Source: Amylibacter sp. IMCC11727 | Lineage (GTDB): Bacteria; Pseudomonadota; Alphaproteobacteria; Rhodobacterales; Rhodobacteraceae | DNA length: 64,000 bases | Assembly (NCBI RefSeq): GCF_029854195.1 | Contig: NZ_CP122960.1 | Span: 1,742,001-1,806,000 of the forward strand | Reading direction: 5' to 3' | Shown: positions 16,300 to 24,648 of the stretch, in pieces | Layout: each line of letters begins with the position of its first letter | Position numbering within the stretch: position 1 is the first letter of the stretch | Program-made: the position numbers and the translations under genes | Notes under the pieces: generated by a model | The model's database searches: none | Told to the model about the DNA's origin: nothing | What the model saw: only the letters and a program-made list of their open reading frames with translations

Positions 16300-16584
16300 C
16301 TATTTGCTGGCGTCCCGTTTTTTCATCCAGTCGCGAACGTAGAGCGTGCAACCGCCCAGCAAAATCCAGAAAAAGAACAGACTGGTGTTGGCAAAAATGC
16401 TGATGATCGGGTTGGAGTTGTAGAGTGCTGATACGTCAATCGCCCCGATCTGGCAGGTCTGCATGATGCCATCGTCATATGTGCAAATGCCAATAATATC
16501 GAGAAAAGTGGCGAAAAGCACTACAAGCAGGAACACTGCGAGAAAGGCGATGTAGACAGCGATTATGGCAGTTTTGGTGCTCAC
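16300..16584 (-). CDS. Small two-helix membrane protein coupled to hisA
   Basis: Protein of 94 residues with hydrophobic helices at about residues 6-30 and 62-83, a short loop containing three Cys (ICTYDDGIMQTCQIG), and a basic C-terminus (RDWMKKRDASK). Its ATG overlaps the hisA stop codon in an ATGA arrangement, so it is translated with hisA. I recognise no family. The orientation is probably with both ends in the cytoplasm, judged from the basic C-terminus. Confidence 0.72.
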   Translation of the reverse strand: MSTKTAIIAVYIAFLAVFLLVVLFATFLDIIGICTYDDGIMQTCQIGAIDVSALYNSNPIISIFANTSLFFFWILLGGCTLYVRDWMKKRDASK

Positions 16585-17303
16585 GATTTCAGGAGAGCCG
16601 TTGCATCTGCCACGTTGATTTCGCCGTCATAAAGCGCGCGACCCGAAATAGCCCCATCGAGCGGTGCGCCGCAGTCTTTGAGCGCTTGTAAATCCGCCAT
16701 AGAGGACACGCCACCCGATGCGATGACGGGAATGGACACGGCATGGGCGAGGGCGGCTGTGGCTTCTACATTTGGGCCTTGCATCGCGCCGTCGCGGTTG
16801 ATGTCGGTATAAATAATGGCGGCAACACCTGCATCTTCGAACTGTTTGGCAAGATCGGTTGCGTCCACATCTGTTTCTTCGGCCCAGCCGCGTGTGGCGA
16901 CTTTGCCGCCGCGGGCATCAATGCCAACGGCGACATGGCCCGCAAAGGTTTTTGCGGCTTCGCGCACGAGGGCTGGGTCCTCGACCGCGACAGTGCCAAG
17001 AATAACGCGCTGGAGGCCGCGATCGAGCCAGCGTTCGATGGTCGCCATATCGCGGATACCCCCGCCGAGTTGGGCAGGAACCTTGCAGGTTTTGAGGATA
17101 TCTTCGACAGGCTTGGCGTTCACGGGTTCGCCCGCGAATGCGCCGTTCAAATCCACCAAATGGAGCCAATCGCAGCCTTGATCCACGAAGGCCTGCGCCT
17201 GTGCGGCAGGATCGTCGTTGAACACAGTGGCCTGATCCATTTCACCCTTGTAGAGGCGCACGCAAGCGCCATCTTTGAGATCAATTGCGGGGTATAGAAT
17301 CAT
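16581..17303 (-). CDS. hisA: ProFAR isomerase (phosphoribosylformimino-AICAR-P isomerase)
   Basis: Fourth step of histidine synthesis, an Amadori rearrangement of ProFAR to PRFAR. The 240-residue half-barrel-duplicated protein shows ILYPAIDLKDG (Asp8), LGGGIRDMATIERWLDRG, and YTDINRDGAMQGPN with the second catalytic Asp near 129. The open frame extends 43 codons upstream, but the MILYPAIDL start at 17303 matches the family. It is divergent from the DUF2147 gene, so a promoter for hisA lies within 17304-17444. Confidence 0.96.
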   Translation of the reverse strand: MILYPAIDLKDGACVRLYKGEMDQATVFNDDPAAQAQAFVDQGCDWLHLVDLNGAFAGEPVNAKPVEDILKTCKVPAQLGGGIRDMATIERWLDRGLQRVILGTVAVEDPALVREAAKTFAGHVAVGIDARGGKVATRGWAEETDVDATDLAKQFEDAGVAAIIYTDINRDGAMQGPNVEATAALAHAVSIPVIASGGVSSMADLQALKDCGAPLDGAISGRALYDGEINVADATALLKS

Positions 17304-17444
17304 GACAGGTTCCAGATTTGTGGTCTTTGACCTTCGGATAACGGGATGCGCAAGGAAATGCAAAGGCGGTTGGTTTACCCAAGGTTTAGGTTGACCCTTA
17401 GGGCAAGGGTTTGCATGGTTTCTGCGCAACATGGGGAGAGAAAC

Positions 17445-17834
17445 ATGAAGAAATTAGCATTGATCGCGGTGATGGCAGCCTTTGCAACGCCGACATTTGC
17501 GGATGATATCTTTGGCACGTGGAAGACCATTGCTGATGACAATGGCAATTCTGGTCACATTAAAATTGCGTCTTGCGGGTCCAAGATTTGCGGAACACTG
17601 ATCCAGTCTTTCGATAAAAACGGCAAAGCATTCAAATCCGAAAATCAGGGTAAAAAGCTGATGTGGGATATGGTGAACAAGGGCGGCGGCAATTACGGTG
17701 ATGGTAAAGTTTGGTCCCCTGATCGGGATAAGACTTATTCAGGCAAACTGGTTTTGTCTGGGAACAGCCTGAACGTGAAAGGCTGCGTTTTCGGTGTATG
17801 CCGCAGTGGTGGTAAGTGGAAACGCGTAAAATAA
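17445..17834 (+). CDS. Secreted DUF2147 protein
   Basis: Protein of 129 residues with a clear signal peptide (MKKLALIAVMAAFATPTFA, cleavage before DDIFG). The mature part has the DUF2147 layout: DIFGTWKT at the start, ICGTL, GKVWSPDRDKTYSGKL and a C-terminal LNVKGCVFGVCRSGGKWKRV with paired Cys. It probably folds as a small periplasmic lipocalin-like barrel; the role is unknown. GGGGAGAG sits just before the chosen ATG. It is inserted in the opposite direction between hisA and hisH. Confidence 0.87.
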   Translation: MKKLALIAVMAAFATPTFADDIFGTWKTIADDNGNSGHIKIASCGSKICGTLIQSFDKNGKAFKSENQGKKLMWDMVNKGGGNYGDGKVWSPDRDKTYSGKLVLSGNSLNVKGCVFGVCRSGGKWKRVK

Positions 17835-17852
17835 TCGTTCCACTTTAAGGCT

Positions 17853-18488
17853 TTACGGAGCCCACTGTAAGAAATTGCCAATCAATCGCAGGCCGGTTGA
17901 TTGGCTTTTTTCTGGGTGGAACTGTGTGCCGATGATGTTGTCGCGCCCCACGGCTGCGATAATGTCGCCGCCGTAATCGCAGGTCGCCACCACATCGCTG
18001 CGGTTTTCAGGGACGAGGTGGTAGGAGTGTACGAAATAGATGTGGTCGCCCTTGGCAATACCCTCGAACACAGGGTGTTCGGGTGTTTGCGTCAACTCAT
18101 TCCAACCCATGTGCGGAATTTTGAGTGCGGGGTCTGATGGGGTGAGGGCGGTGACTTCGCCTTTGATCCAGTCAAAGCCTTTGTGATTACCGTGTTCACG
18201 GCCCCAGGTGGCCATCATTTGCATGCCAACGCAGATGCCCATGAAAGGATTGCCTGCTTTGACCTTTTCTTCGATTGCGCCGAACAGGCCGTCGATGGCC
18301 CCCAGTTCGCGGCGGCAATCGGCAAATGCGCCTACACCCGGAAGGACAACGCGGTCAGCCGCACGCACCTTATCGGGATCAGCCGTGACGATGATATCGC
18401 CGCCGTTTACCTCAGCCGCCATGCGCTGAAATGATTTCTCGGCAGAGCGTAAATTGCCAGAGTTGTAATCAACGATTGCGGTGATCAT
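17853..18488 (-). CDS. hisH: Imidazole glycerol phosphate synthase, glutaminase subunit
   Basis: HisH hydrolyses glutamine and channels ammonia to HisF. The 211-residue class I amidotransferase has the nucleophile Cys86 in MGICVGMQMM and the His-Glu pair in FHPEKSQ near the C-terminus. Its ATG overlaps the stop of hisB (ATGA), so the two are coupled. It is convergent with the DUF2147 gene, which lies 18 bp away. Confidence 0.97.
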   Translation of the reverse strand: MITAIVDYNSGNLRSAEKSFQRMAAEVNGGDIIVTADPDKVRAADRVVLPGVGAFADCRRELGAIDGLFGAIEEKVKAGNPFMGICVGMQMMATWGREHGNHKGFDWIKGEVTALTPSDPALKIPHMGWNELTQTPEHPVFEGIAKGDHIYFVHSYHLVPENRSDVVATCDYGGDIIAAVGRDNIIGTQFHPEKSQSTGLRLIGNFLQWAP

Positions 18489-19078
18489 TCCGACAACGTG
18501 CCTTTGGTGGATGGAATGGCATCTGCTTTGCGCGGATCCGTTTCAAGCGCAGCGCGCAAGGCTTGGGCCACGGATTTGAAGGCGGCTTCAGCAATGTGGT
18601 GGCTGTTGAACCCATCCAGTGCTTCGACGTGGAGCGTAATGCCGCCCTGCATGGCGAAAGCGGTGAAGAATTCGCGCACCAATTCTGTGTCAAAGTTGCC
18701 GATTTTGGCGGTGGGCATGTCCACTTTCCACACCAGATAGGGGCGGCCAGATAGATCAAGCGCCGCACGTACCAGCGCGTCGTCCATGGGCAATAGGCAA
18801 GAGCCATAGCGGCGGATGCCGCGTTTGTCGCCAACGGCTTCTGTCAGCGCTTTGCCAAGGGCAAGGCCCACATCTTCGACGGTGTGGTGATCATCAATGT
18901 GCAAGTCACCTTTGGCGCGGATTTTCATATCAATCAGCGCATGGCGGGACAGTTGATCGAGCATGTGATCAAAAAAACCAACGCCTGTTTCATTGTCGTA
19001 AACACCTGTTCCGTCGAGGTTTATTTCAACGGTGATGGCGGTTTCTGCGGTGTCGCGAGTGATCGTAGCCGTGCGCAT
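18485..19078 (-). CDS. hisB: Imidazoleglycerol-phosphate dehydratase
   Basis: Sixth step of histidine synthesis: dehydrates imidazole glycerol phosphate to imidazole acetol phosphate. The monofunctional 197-residue form (no phosphatase domain) carries the two metal-binding HH blocks, GFFDHMLDQLSRHAL and HIDDHHTVEDV, and the later HHIAEAAFKSVA. The ATG at 19078 follows AAAGGG at a good distance. It is the first gene of the hisB-hisH pair. No histidine leader peptide is apparent upstream. Confidence 0.97.
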   Translation of the reverse strand: MRTATITRDTAETAITVEINLDGTGVYDNETGVGFFDHMLDQLSRHALIDMKIRAKGDLHIDDHHTVEDVGLALGKALTEAVGDKRGIRRYGSCLLPMDDALVRAALDLSGRPYLVWKVDMPTAKIGNFDTELVREFFTAFAMQGGITLHVEALDGFNSHHIAEAAFKSVAQALRAALETDPRKADAIPSTKGTLSE

Positions 19079-19192
19079 GAGCGTACCCTTTGGTCTGTTT
19101 GGCTGCGTTATAGGCGCGGAATGGACCCGTTCCAAGGGCTGAGCGACGTTTCGCGAAAACGTGTTTCGCGCTGTTGCAGTTGGGTGTTACTG

Positions 19193-19657
19193 TCAGTCGA
19201 GCGGAAACAGGTAGGTGCGATAGTCTTGCAGCAATTCATTGGCAATTTTGGCGTCCTCAGAAGAGAGTTTTTCGCGAAGAAAACTGCTTTGGTTTTTTGC
19301 CCCATCCGCACGCCCAATCGCGGCAAGTTCGGCCCAAAGGAAGGCACGAATTGGATCAATGGCCGTGCCTCTGCCTTTTTTGTACGCGTGGGACAGGCGC
19401 AGTTGCGCGGCTGGATGCCCTTTGGTGGCGGCGCGAAGGTAAAAATCAAACCCACGGGCAAAGTTTTGTTCAACGCCAAGGCCAAGCGCGTGGATGTTTC
19501 CAAGCAGAAACTCGGCCTCTGCATTGCCCGCGTTGGCGGCTGGAACCAAGTTTTCAACGGCCTTTTCAAACTGTCCATTGATAAACGCGTCCCGCGCGAT
19601 TTGTATATCGGCCTGCGCGGGAAGGGCAAAGCAAAGCAGAAAAAGAAGAGTGCGCAT
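19193..19657 (-). CDS. Secreted Sel1-repeat protein
   Basis: Protein of 154 residues with a signal peptide (MRTLLFLLCFALPAQA, then DIQ). It has one clear and one partial Sel1/TPR-like repeat: EAEFLLGNIHALGLGVEQNFARG and AAQLRLSHAYKKGRGTAIDP in outline (key residues LG.IHALGLGV and L..AYKKGRG). Sel1 proteins act as scaffolds in envelope complexes and signalling. It overlaps at its start with the possible upstream start of the divergent peroxidase gene. A longer in-frame opening upstream is antisense to the peroxidase and is not used. Confidence 0.8.
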   Translation of the reverse strand: MRTLLFLLCFALPAQADIQIARDAFINGQFEKAVENLVPAANAGNAEAEFLLGNIHALGLGVEQNFARGFDFYLRAATKGHPAAQLRLSHAYKKGRGTAIDPIRAFLWAELAAIGRADGAKNQSSFLREKLSSEDAKIANELLQDYRTYLFPLD

Positions 19658-20929
19658 TGGCTTAGCCTTTGGTTTGGCATGTGTTTCGCAGGGTTTGCGG
19701 GGGCGCAAGAGTTGCCCAAGCCGCTGAGCGATGACGCATTCTTGCAGTTTGACCCAGCGCAGGCAAGGCTCGGCCAGATGTTGTTTTATGATCCCATCCT
19801 GTCGGGCAATCGCAACATTTCCTGTTCTACCTGTCACAGTGGTGCGTTTGGATCAGGGGACGGTGTTGCGCTGAGTTTTGGAGAAGGGGGCATTGGGCTG
19901 GGGCCTGCCCGCATACAAGGCACGGCCAAAGTGCGCCAATCGCGCAATGCGCCGCCTTTGTGGAACCTGAGCGCAATAGAGGTTCGAGCACTGTTTCATG
20001 ATGGGCGCGTTGAGGTTGTGAATGGCACGTATCAAACGCCCGCAGGGGGGCGTTTGCCTGATGGGTTGACGTCATTATTGGCGGTTCAAGCCCTTTTCCC
20101 GCTGATCGCGCGAACAGAAATGGCCGGCGATCCAGAAGAAAACGACATTGCCTTGGCCGCGTTTGACAATGCCCCAAAGGCGTGGCGGCTGATTGCGGCG
20201 CGCGTGGCGGAAATTGAAGGCTACCAAAGTATGTTTGACGCTGCTTACGGCACTGATGATGTTGATATTGCACGTATTGCCAATGCTTTAGCAGCTTATA
20301 TTGATGCCGACTTTCGTGCGCAAAATACGCCGTTTGATCGGTTCCTAAGCGGGGACGAAGCGGCATTGAGCGAACAGCAAAAACGCGGCGTTGCGTTGTT
20401 TTATGGCGATGCAGGGTGTTCTGGCTGTCACAGTGGGCCGCTGTTTTCCGACCAGCAGTATTACAACATTGGATTGCCAACGTTTGGGCCAGGTATGACG
20501 CGACGATTTGATCCTGTGGCGCGGGATGTGGGCCGAATGGCGGTGAGCGGTGATCGCGCTGATGCCTATAAGTTTCGCACGCCCTTTCTGCGTAATGTGG
20601 CAAACACTGCGCCCTATGGGCACAACGGTGCGTATAAAACTCTGGAAGGCATTATTCGCCACCACGGCGATCCTGAAAGGGGGTTGCGCAGCTACACACG
20701 CCAGAGCGTGGATTTGCCCGAAATAGACAGCGCAGTTGACGATTTTGCCTTCGTATCAGACCCGCGCATCCAATCGCAAATAATTGACGGACTGTCGATC
20801 CAGCCTAAGTTAATAAGCAGTGAAGACTTAAAAGCGTTGGTGGACTTTTTAAAATCTCTTTCACCTTCTCAACCAAAAACACCTTTCGGACGGCCCAGTT
20901 CCGTTCCCTCTGGATTAAACATGGATTGA
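19601..20929 (+). CDS. Di-haem cytochrome c peroxidase family protein (start uncertain)
   Basis: Periplasmic peroxidase of the CcpA/MauG superfamily: two c-type haem sites, CSTCH at residues 75-79 and CGGCH-type GCSGCH at 272-277 (Cys273, Cys276, His277), plus the inter-domain FRTPFLRNV and GHNGAYKTLEGIIRHH segments. The hydrophobic stretch LSLWFGMCFAGFAGAQ before the mature domain looks like a signal peptide, but no well-placed ATG precedes it. TTG at 19601 gives a full signal sequence with a basic Lys-rich n-region; ATG at 19679 would cut it. The open frame continues far upstream through hisB antisense and is not real there. It reduces hydrogen peroxide or modifies a partner protein; which one is not decidable. 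Confidence 0.85.
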   Translation: MYIGLRGKGKAKQKKKSAHWLSLWFGMCFAGFAGAQELPKPLSDDAFLQFDPAQARLGQMLFYDPILSGNRNISCSTCHSGAFGSGDGVALSFGEGGIGLGPARIQGTAKVRQSRNAPPLWNLSAIEVRALFHDGRVEVVNGTYQTPAGGRLPDGLTSLLAVQALFPLIARTEMAGDPEENDIALAAFDNAPKAWRLIAARVAEIEGYQSMFDAAYGTDDVDIARIANALAAYIDADFRAQNTPFDRFLSGDEAALSEQQKRGVALFYGDAGCSGCHSGPLFSDQQYYNIGLPTFGPGMTRRFDPVARDVGRMAVSGDRADAYKFRTPFLRNVANTAPYGHNGAYKTLEGIIRHHGDPERGLRSYTRQSVDLPEIDSAVDDFAFVSDPRIQSQIIDGLSIQPKLISSEDLKALVDFLKSLSPSQPKTPFGRPSSVPSGLNMD

Positions 20930-21054
20930 AGAGGTGACGCGAAGTTACGGGCTCCTTCTGCGTGACAAGAGTGATAGCTGTTCAATTCAGGATTGCCAAA
21001 GATAGCATAATCGCAAGACACCTTTGGCGCTTAGCAGCCTAAGGAGCGATTTTT

Positions 21055-21972
21055 ATGATAGATAACCTGCGGTCCTTAGCGATGCTGATTACGGTTTTAG
21101 AAGAAGGTTCTTTCCAAAGCGCTGCGGATCGTTTGAATGTTTCGGCGACTGTTGTTTCCCAAAACATCAAATCGTTAGAGGTTCGCCTTGGACATACGCT
21201 GTTAGATAGATCAAAACGTTCCATCCAACCCACAGCGCAAGGGCGCAAGTTGATCGGGCCCGCCCGCGCCATGTTAGATGCGGCAGAAGGTGGGTTTCAG
21301 GCGCTTAAATCTGACCCGACCGAGGTGTCTGGCAATTTGATTGTATCGGTCCCTTCGATGTTGTCGGGTGGGCCGCTGGTGAACATTGTAGAAGATTTTC
21401 TGCTGGCCAATCCGCGCATTAAGATGGATTTACGGTTTGAAAACGTTCAGCGCCATCCGATCCATGATGATGTGGATTTGACCATTGGGCTTTATCCATT
21501 GAACCACAAAAACATCCAAATTCGCGACCTTAGGGGCGGGGGCGGTGGATTCTTTGCGGCACCTGACTTGGCTGAACGCATTGAACGGATACCCGCGCAA
21601 AGTGTTTTGACCACCATTCCGTTGTTGATGTGTTATGGATTTGGCAGTGATGAATGGGCGCAAGCGTTTCAGAAAGAAGACGCGGAATTGGATTTGGACA
21701 TTCCATTTAGGATGAAATGTGATGATGTGTCTGTCATCTATCGACTGTGCGTTTCGGGTGCAGGGTTGACCGTTTTGCCCCATTCTATGGTGCGCGAAGA
21801 TGTTAAGAACGGGCGCTTGGTGCAGGTGCTGAAGCATATATCGCTCGGGCACGCGCATTTTTTCGCAATGTGGAACGGGCGATCTGCAAAATCAGATATT
21901 ATCGAACGGTTTTTAGACCACAACGAAGAGGTTTTGGCCCGAGTACGCGCGCAATCGGCCCAAGCGGAGTAA
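21055..21972 (+). CDS. LysR-family transcriptional regulator (first of a tandem pair)
   Basis: Regulator of 305 residues. The winged HTH is at about residues 3-62 (GSFQSAADRLNVSATVVSQNIKSLE in outline: key residues GSF.SAA..L..S...VS..I..LE), followed by a substrate-binding co-inducer domain with the typical LIVSVPSML start near residue 92 and a late GAGLTVLP segment. TAAGGAGCG supplies a ribosome binding site. It is followed 42 bp later by another LysR gene and then the convergent MttB-like gene, so it probably regulates part of the methylated-amine region. The inducer is unknown. Confidence 0.9.
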   Translation: MIDNLRSLAMLITVLEEGSFQSAADRLNVSATVVSQNIKSLEVRLGHTLLDRSKRSIQPTAQGRKLIGPARAMLDAAEGGFQALKSDPTEVSGNLIVSVPSMLSGGPLVNIVEDFLLANPRIKMDLRFENVQRHPIHDDVDLTIGLYPLNHKNIQIRDLRGGGGGFFAAPDLAERIERIPAQSVLTTIPLLMCYGFGSDEWAQAFQKEDAELDLDIPFRMKCDDVSVIYRLCVSGAGLTVLPHSMVREDVKNGRLVQVLKHISLGHAHFFAMWNGRSAKSDIIERFLDHNEEVLARVRAQSAQAE

Positions 21973-22014
21973 AAATGGCTTGCTGTTTGCGATGCGCCCC
22001 GCCTAATAGCAGGT

Positions 22015-22980
22015 ATGGTTGATACTCCTGGTAAATTGTCGCTTTGGGCGATCGAAGTTTTCATTGCAGCGGTCGAAGAAGGCTCCGTTTCTGCGGCAGC
22101 GAAACGCTTGTCAGCCAGTGTTTCATCAGTGTCTCAGCAGTTGACCAATCTGGAAAACGCATTGGGTGCAATTTTGCTGGATCGCACAACGCGGCCACAG
22201 CAGCTTACCTCTGCGGGTGCGGTGTTTTTGAAACGGGCGCAAACCATTTTGTCCGAGGCCAATCAGGCCAAGGCAGAGCTGGCGGTTTATAATTTTTCCA
22301 AAATGACACGATTGCGGCTCGGTGTAATCGAAGATTTTGATGCGGATGTGACGCCTGCGCTTATGGTGCAGTTGGCTGGCGCGTTAAAAGGCTGTCAGTT
22401 CTTGTTAGAAAGTGCGAGCAGTTATGCTTTGGCCGATGCGTTGGAGTCCCGTTCGCTCGATGTGATTGTGGCGGCGGATTTGGATATTACGTCCAAGTGG
22501 ATGGAAGTTCATACGCTGATGACAGAACCGTTCATTGCCGTGGCACCCAAGGGGTATGTGGATCGCTCCAAGCCAGTGTTCGAACAGGTCGAAAAACTGC
22601 CGTTTGTGCGCTATTCCTCGCGTCAGATGATGGGCCGCCAGATAGAAGCGCATTTGGCGCGGCAACGGATCAATCTGCCCAATCGTTTCGAATTTGGCAG
22701 CTATCATGCGATCCTTTCTATGGTTGCAGGTGGCGGTGGCTGGACCGTGACAACCCCACTTGGCTACATGCGTGCGCAGCGGTTTCATGGGTCGCTAGAT
22801 GTGATGCCACTGCCGTTTAAAGCACTGTCGCGGTCCATTTCGCTGATTGCGCGTAAAGGGGAAATGGAAAGCATTGCAGGGGATGTAGCAGGACTGATGC
22901 GCCCGCTGATCCGCGAAATGCTGGTTACACCCTGTGTGGCGGATTATCCGTGGATGGATGGGACATTCCGCGTCGAATAA
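22015..22980 (+). CDS. LysR-family transcriptional regulator (second of a tandem pair)
   Basis: Regulator of 321 residues with an HTH at about residues 8-66 (key pattern GSVSAAAKRL...SSVSQQL..LE) and an effector domain from about residue 96. Its stop codon (22978-22980) directly abuts the stop codon of the convergent MttB-family gene at 22981, leaving no intergenic base. Despite the tandem position it is only distantly similar to the preceding LysR, so recent duplication is unlikely. It is a candidate regulator of the methyltransferase next door; this is inference from position. Confidence 0.9.
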   Translation: MVDTPGKLSLWAIEVFIAAVEEGSVSAAAKRLSASVSSVSQQLTNLENALGAILLDRTTRPQQLTSAGAVFLKRAQTILSEANQAKAELAVYNFSKMTRLRLGVIEDFDADVTPALMVQLAGALKGCQFLLESASSYALADALESRSLDVIVAADLDITSKWMEVHTLMTEPFIAVAPKGYVDRSKPVFEQVEKLPFVRYSSRQMMGRQIEAHLARQRINLPNRFEFGSYHAILSMVAGGGGWTVTTPLGYMRAQRFHGSLDVMPLPFKALSRSISLIARKGEMESIAGDVAGLMRPLIREMLVTPCVADYPWMDGTFRVE

Positions 22981-24495
22981 TCAATCCAGTAAGATATTGA
23001 ACCGCTTTCGAATTTCACGATCTGCGGTTGGATCAAGGTAGGCCGGATCGGGGCGCATAAGGAGTTCTTTTGCGCGGGCGTTTGCTTTGTCCCACATGGT
23101 TTCAGCACCCAGATCCCCCCACGTTTTGGGGTCGTTTCTATCAGAAAGGGTTGGGTAGAAATAATCCCGCTCCATCGCATCGAGCGTGTGTTGGCCGCCA
23201 AGGAAGTGCCCTTCGCCAAGGACTGCATCTTTGATCGCTTGCACGCCGAGCGTTTCAGGCGTTACCTCAACTCCGCGCAAAGTGCGATAGATGAGAGAGT
23301 GCATTTCATCGTCGATGAGAAATGCCTCGAATGATGCGCCAAGCAGGCTTGCCATCATCCCGGAACTTTCGTGGATCATGTTGCCACCTGCGAGGCCTGC
23401 GGCGAGTGCGGTGATGCCTTTTTCCATACCCATTTGGGCGTCGGGGGCTTTGGCATCAGACATGCTCGAGGCCACACCCGAGGGCAGGCCAAGCCAATTG
23501 ATGATTTGCGCGGAGGCGGCGTTCATTACGGCGGTTTCCCCACCCGCGCCCGAAAACGCGCCAGTGCGCAGGTCGATGACCAGAGGCCAGTTCGAAAAGA
23601 TCATCGGGTAGCCTGGCTCATAAACGTTCACCATGATCAGGCTGGCCAATGTTTCCGCGAGCGATGAAGCAAGAAATCCTGCGAGCGTGGCGGGCGCGGT
23701 CGCGCCTGATTGGGCAGCGGTGATGCAATTGAGCGGAAGGCCAAGGCGCATACATTCAAGGGTCACATCCACGGCATCCTCACCATAACGCAAGGGGGAG
23801 ATAACGGGCGAAATGTGAGCAAACACCCACGGGCGTTGACGAAAAGTTCCCGTGTCGCTGCCTGCGATGTCGAGCATGTTGCAGACAGGTTCGATAAATT
23901 CGGGCAGGAAAAACGAGGTCGCAACAGGTTTTGTGGTGCCCCGCAGCAATGCGTAGACGGTGTTGATATCGAGATCGAAATTGTCTGGCACATCGGTGGC
24001 AACACAGCATCGGGTGAACCAGCTGACATTTGGGAGCGTATCCTGAAGGCGGGTGAAATCGTAAAGGTCTGTGAGGGTGCTGGGGCGATACAACCCCGTG
24101 TCTAGGTCGAGCGTTTGTACCGCTGCACCCCCTGTTCCAAAATGGACGGATTGGCCGCCGACCTCGATAGATCGCGCTGGATCGCGGCCATGCAGCGTGA
24201 TGGTCTTGGCCGCGCTATCAACGATTTTATGCGTAAAATCAGGGGGAAAAGACAGGCGGCCATGGGTGTTGATATAGGCCCCCTTGGACAAGCATTGCGC
24301 CTTTAGCCCTTCTGGGACTTCGCCCATGCCAAGTTCGTCTAGGATTTGTAGGGCGGTGGCATAGATGGTTTCAACTTCGCTGTCTGACAGCGGTTTATAC
24401 TGTCCCCCCAAGGGGCCAATGGGGGCTGGGTTGTGTTCCTGTTCCTGCGCTCCGCGTTTCGCGATGCGGGCCTGTCTGCCACCTGATTTACGCAT
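22981..24495 (-). CDS. MttB-superfamily methyltransferase without pyrrolysine
   Basis: Protein of 504 residues in the trimethylamine methyltransferase (MttB) superfamily. The first 30 residues are basic; then come YATALQILDELGMGEVPEG, an N-terminal cap typical of the family, and a TIM barrel ending in GHFLGGQHTLDAMERDYFYP, RAKELL and the C-terminal LDPTADREI. There is no in-frame TAG, so it is a non-Pyl member, like the glycine-betaine methyltransferase MtgB. Known members transfer a methyl group to a corrinoid protein; no corrinoid protein or RamA activator is in this window, so the acceptor is unresolved. It is flanked by LysR and Rieske/DMGDH genes of quaternary-amine type. Confidence 0.88.
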   Translation of the reverse strand: MRKSGGRQARIAKRGAQEQEHNPAPIGPLGGQYKPLSDSEVETIYATALQILDELGMGEVPEGLKAQCLSKGAYINTHGRLSFPPDFTHKIVDSAAKTITLHGRDPARSIEVGGQSVHFGTGGAAVQTLDLDTGLYRPSTLTDLYDFTRLQDTLPNVSWFTRCCVATDVPDNFDLDINTVYALLRGTTKPVATSFFLPEFIEPVCNMLDIAGSDTGTFRQRPWVFAHISPVISPLRYGEDAVDVTLECMRLGLPLNCITAAQSGATAPATLAGFLASSLAETLASLIMVNVYEPGYPMIFSNWPLVIDLRTGAFSGAGGETAVMNAASAQIINWLGLPSGVASSMSDAKAPDAQMGMEKGITALAAGLAGGNMIHESSGMMASLLGASFEAFLIDDEMHSLIYRTLRGVEVTPETLGVQAIKDAVLGEGHFLGGQHTLDAMERDYFYPTLSDRNDPKTWGDLGAETMWDKANARAKELLMRPDPAYLDPTADREIRKRFNILLD

Positions 24496-24648
24496 GGGTC
24501 GTCCATTTCTTGTGTTGTGTCAAGAAAAGCAGGGAACGGCGCAGCGGCAAAGCCCCAAAATAGCTTTCGGGTTCTGTGAACGGGTCTCTACAAATTTCTG
24601 CAACAGGGTGGGGTTGCTGTTTGAGGTAAATTGCGCTGGACTGTGCCT

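Noticed and set aside
18884..19600. Long N-terminal extension of the peroxidase reading frame
   Set aside because: It is antisense to hisB and the Sel1 protein gene, both clearly real, and shows no domain.
22981..24495. Pyrrolysine in the MttB-like protein
   Set aside because: There is no in-frame TAG; the frame is continuous for 504 codons.
24560..24600. Possible LexA site before the SRAP gene
   Set aside because: GTTCTGTGAAC is a palindrome, but the GTTC-N7-GTTC direct repeat of alphaproteobacterial LexA is not met.
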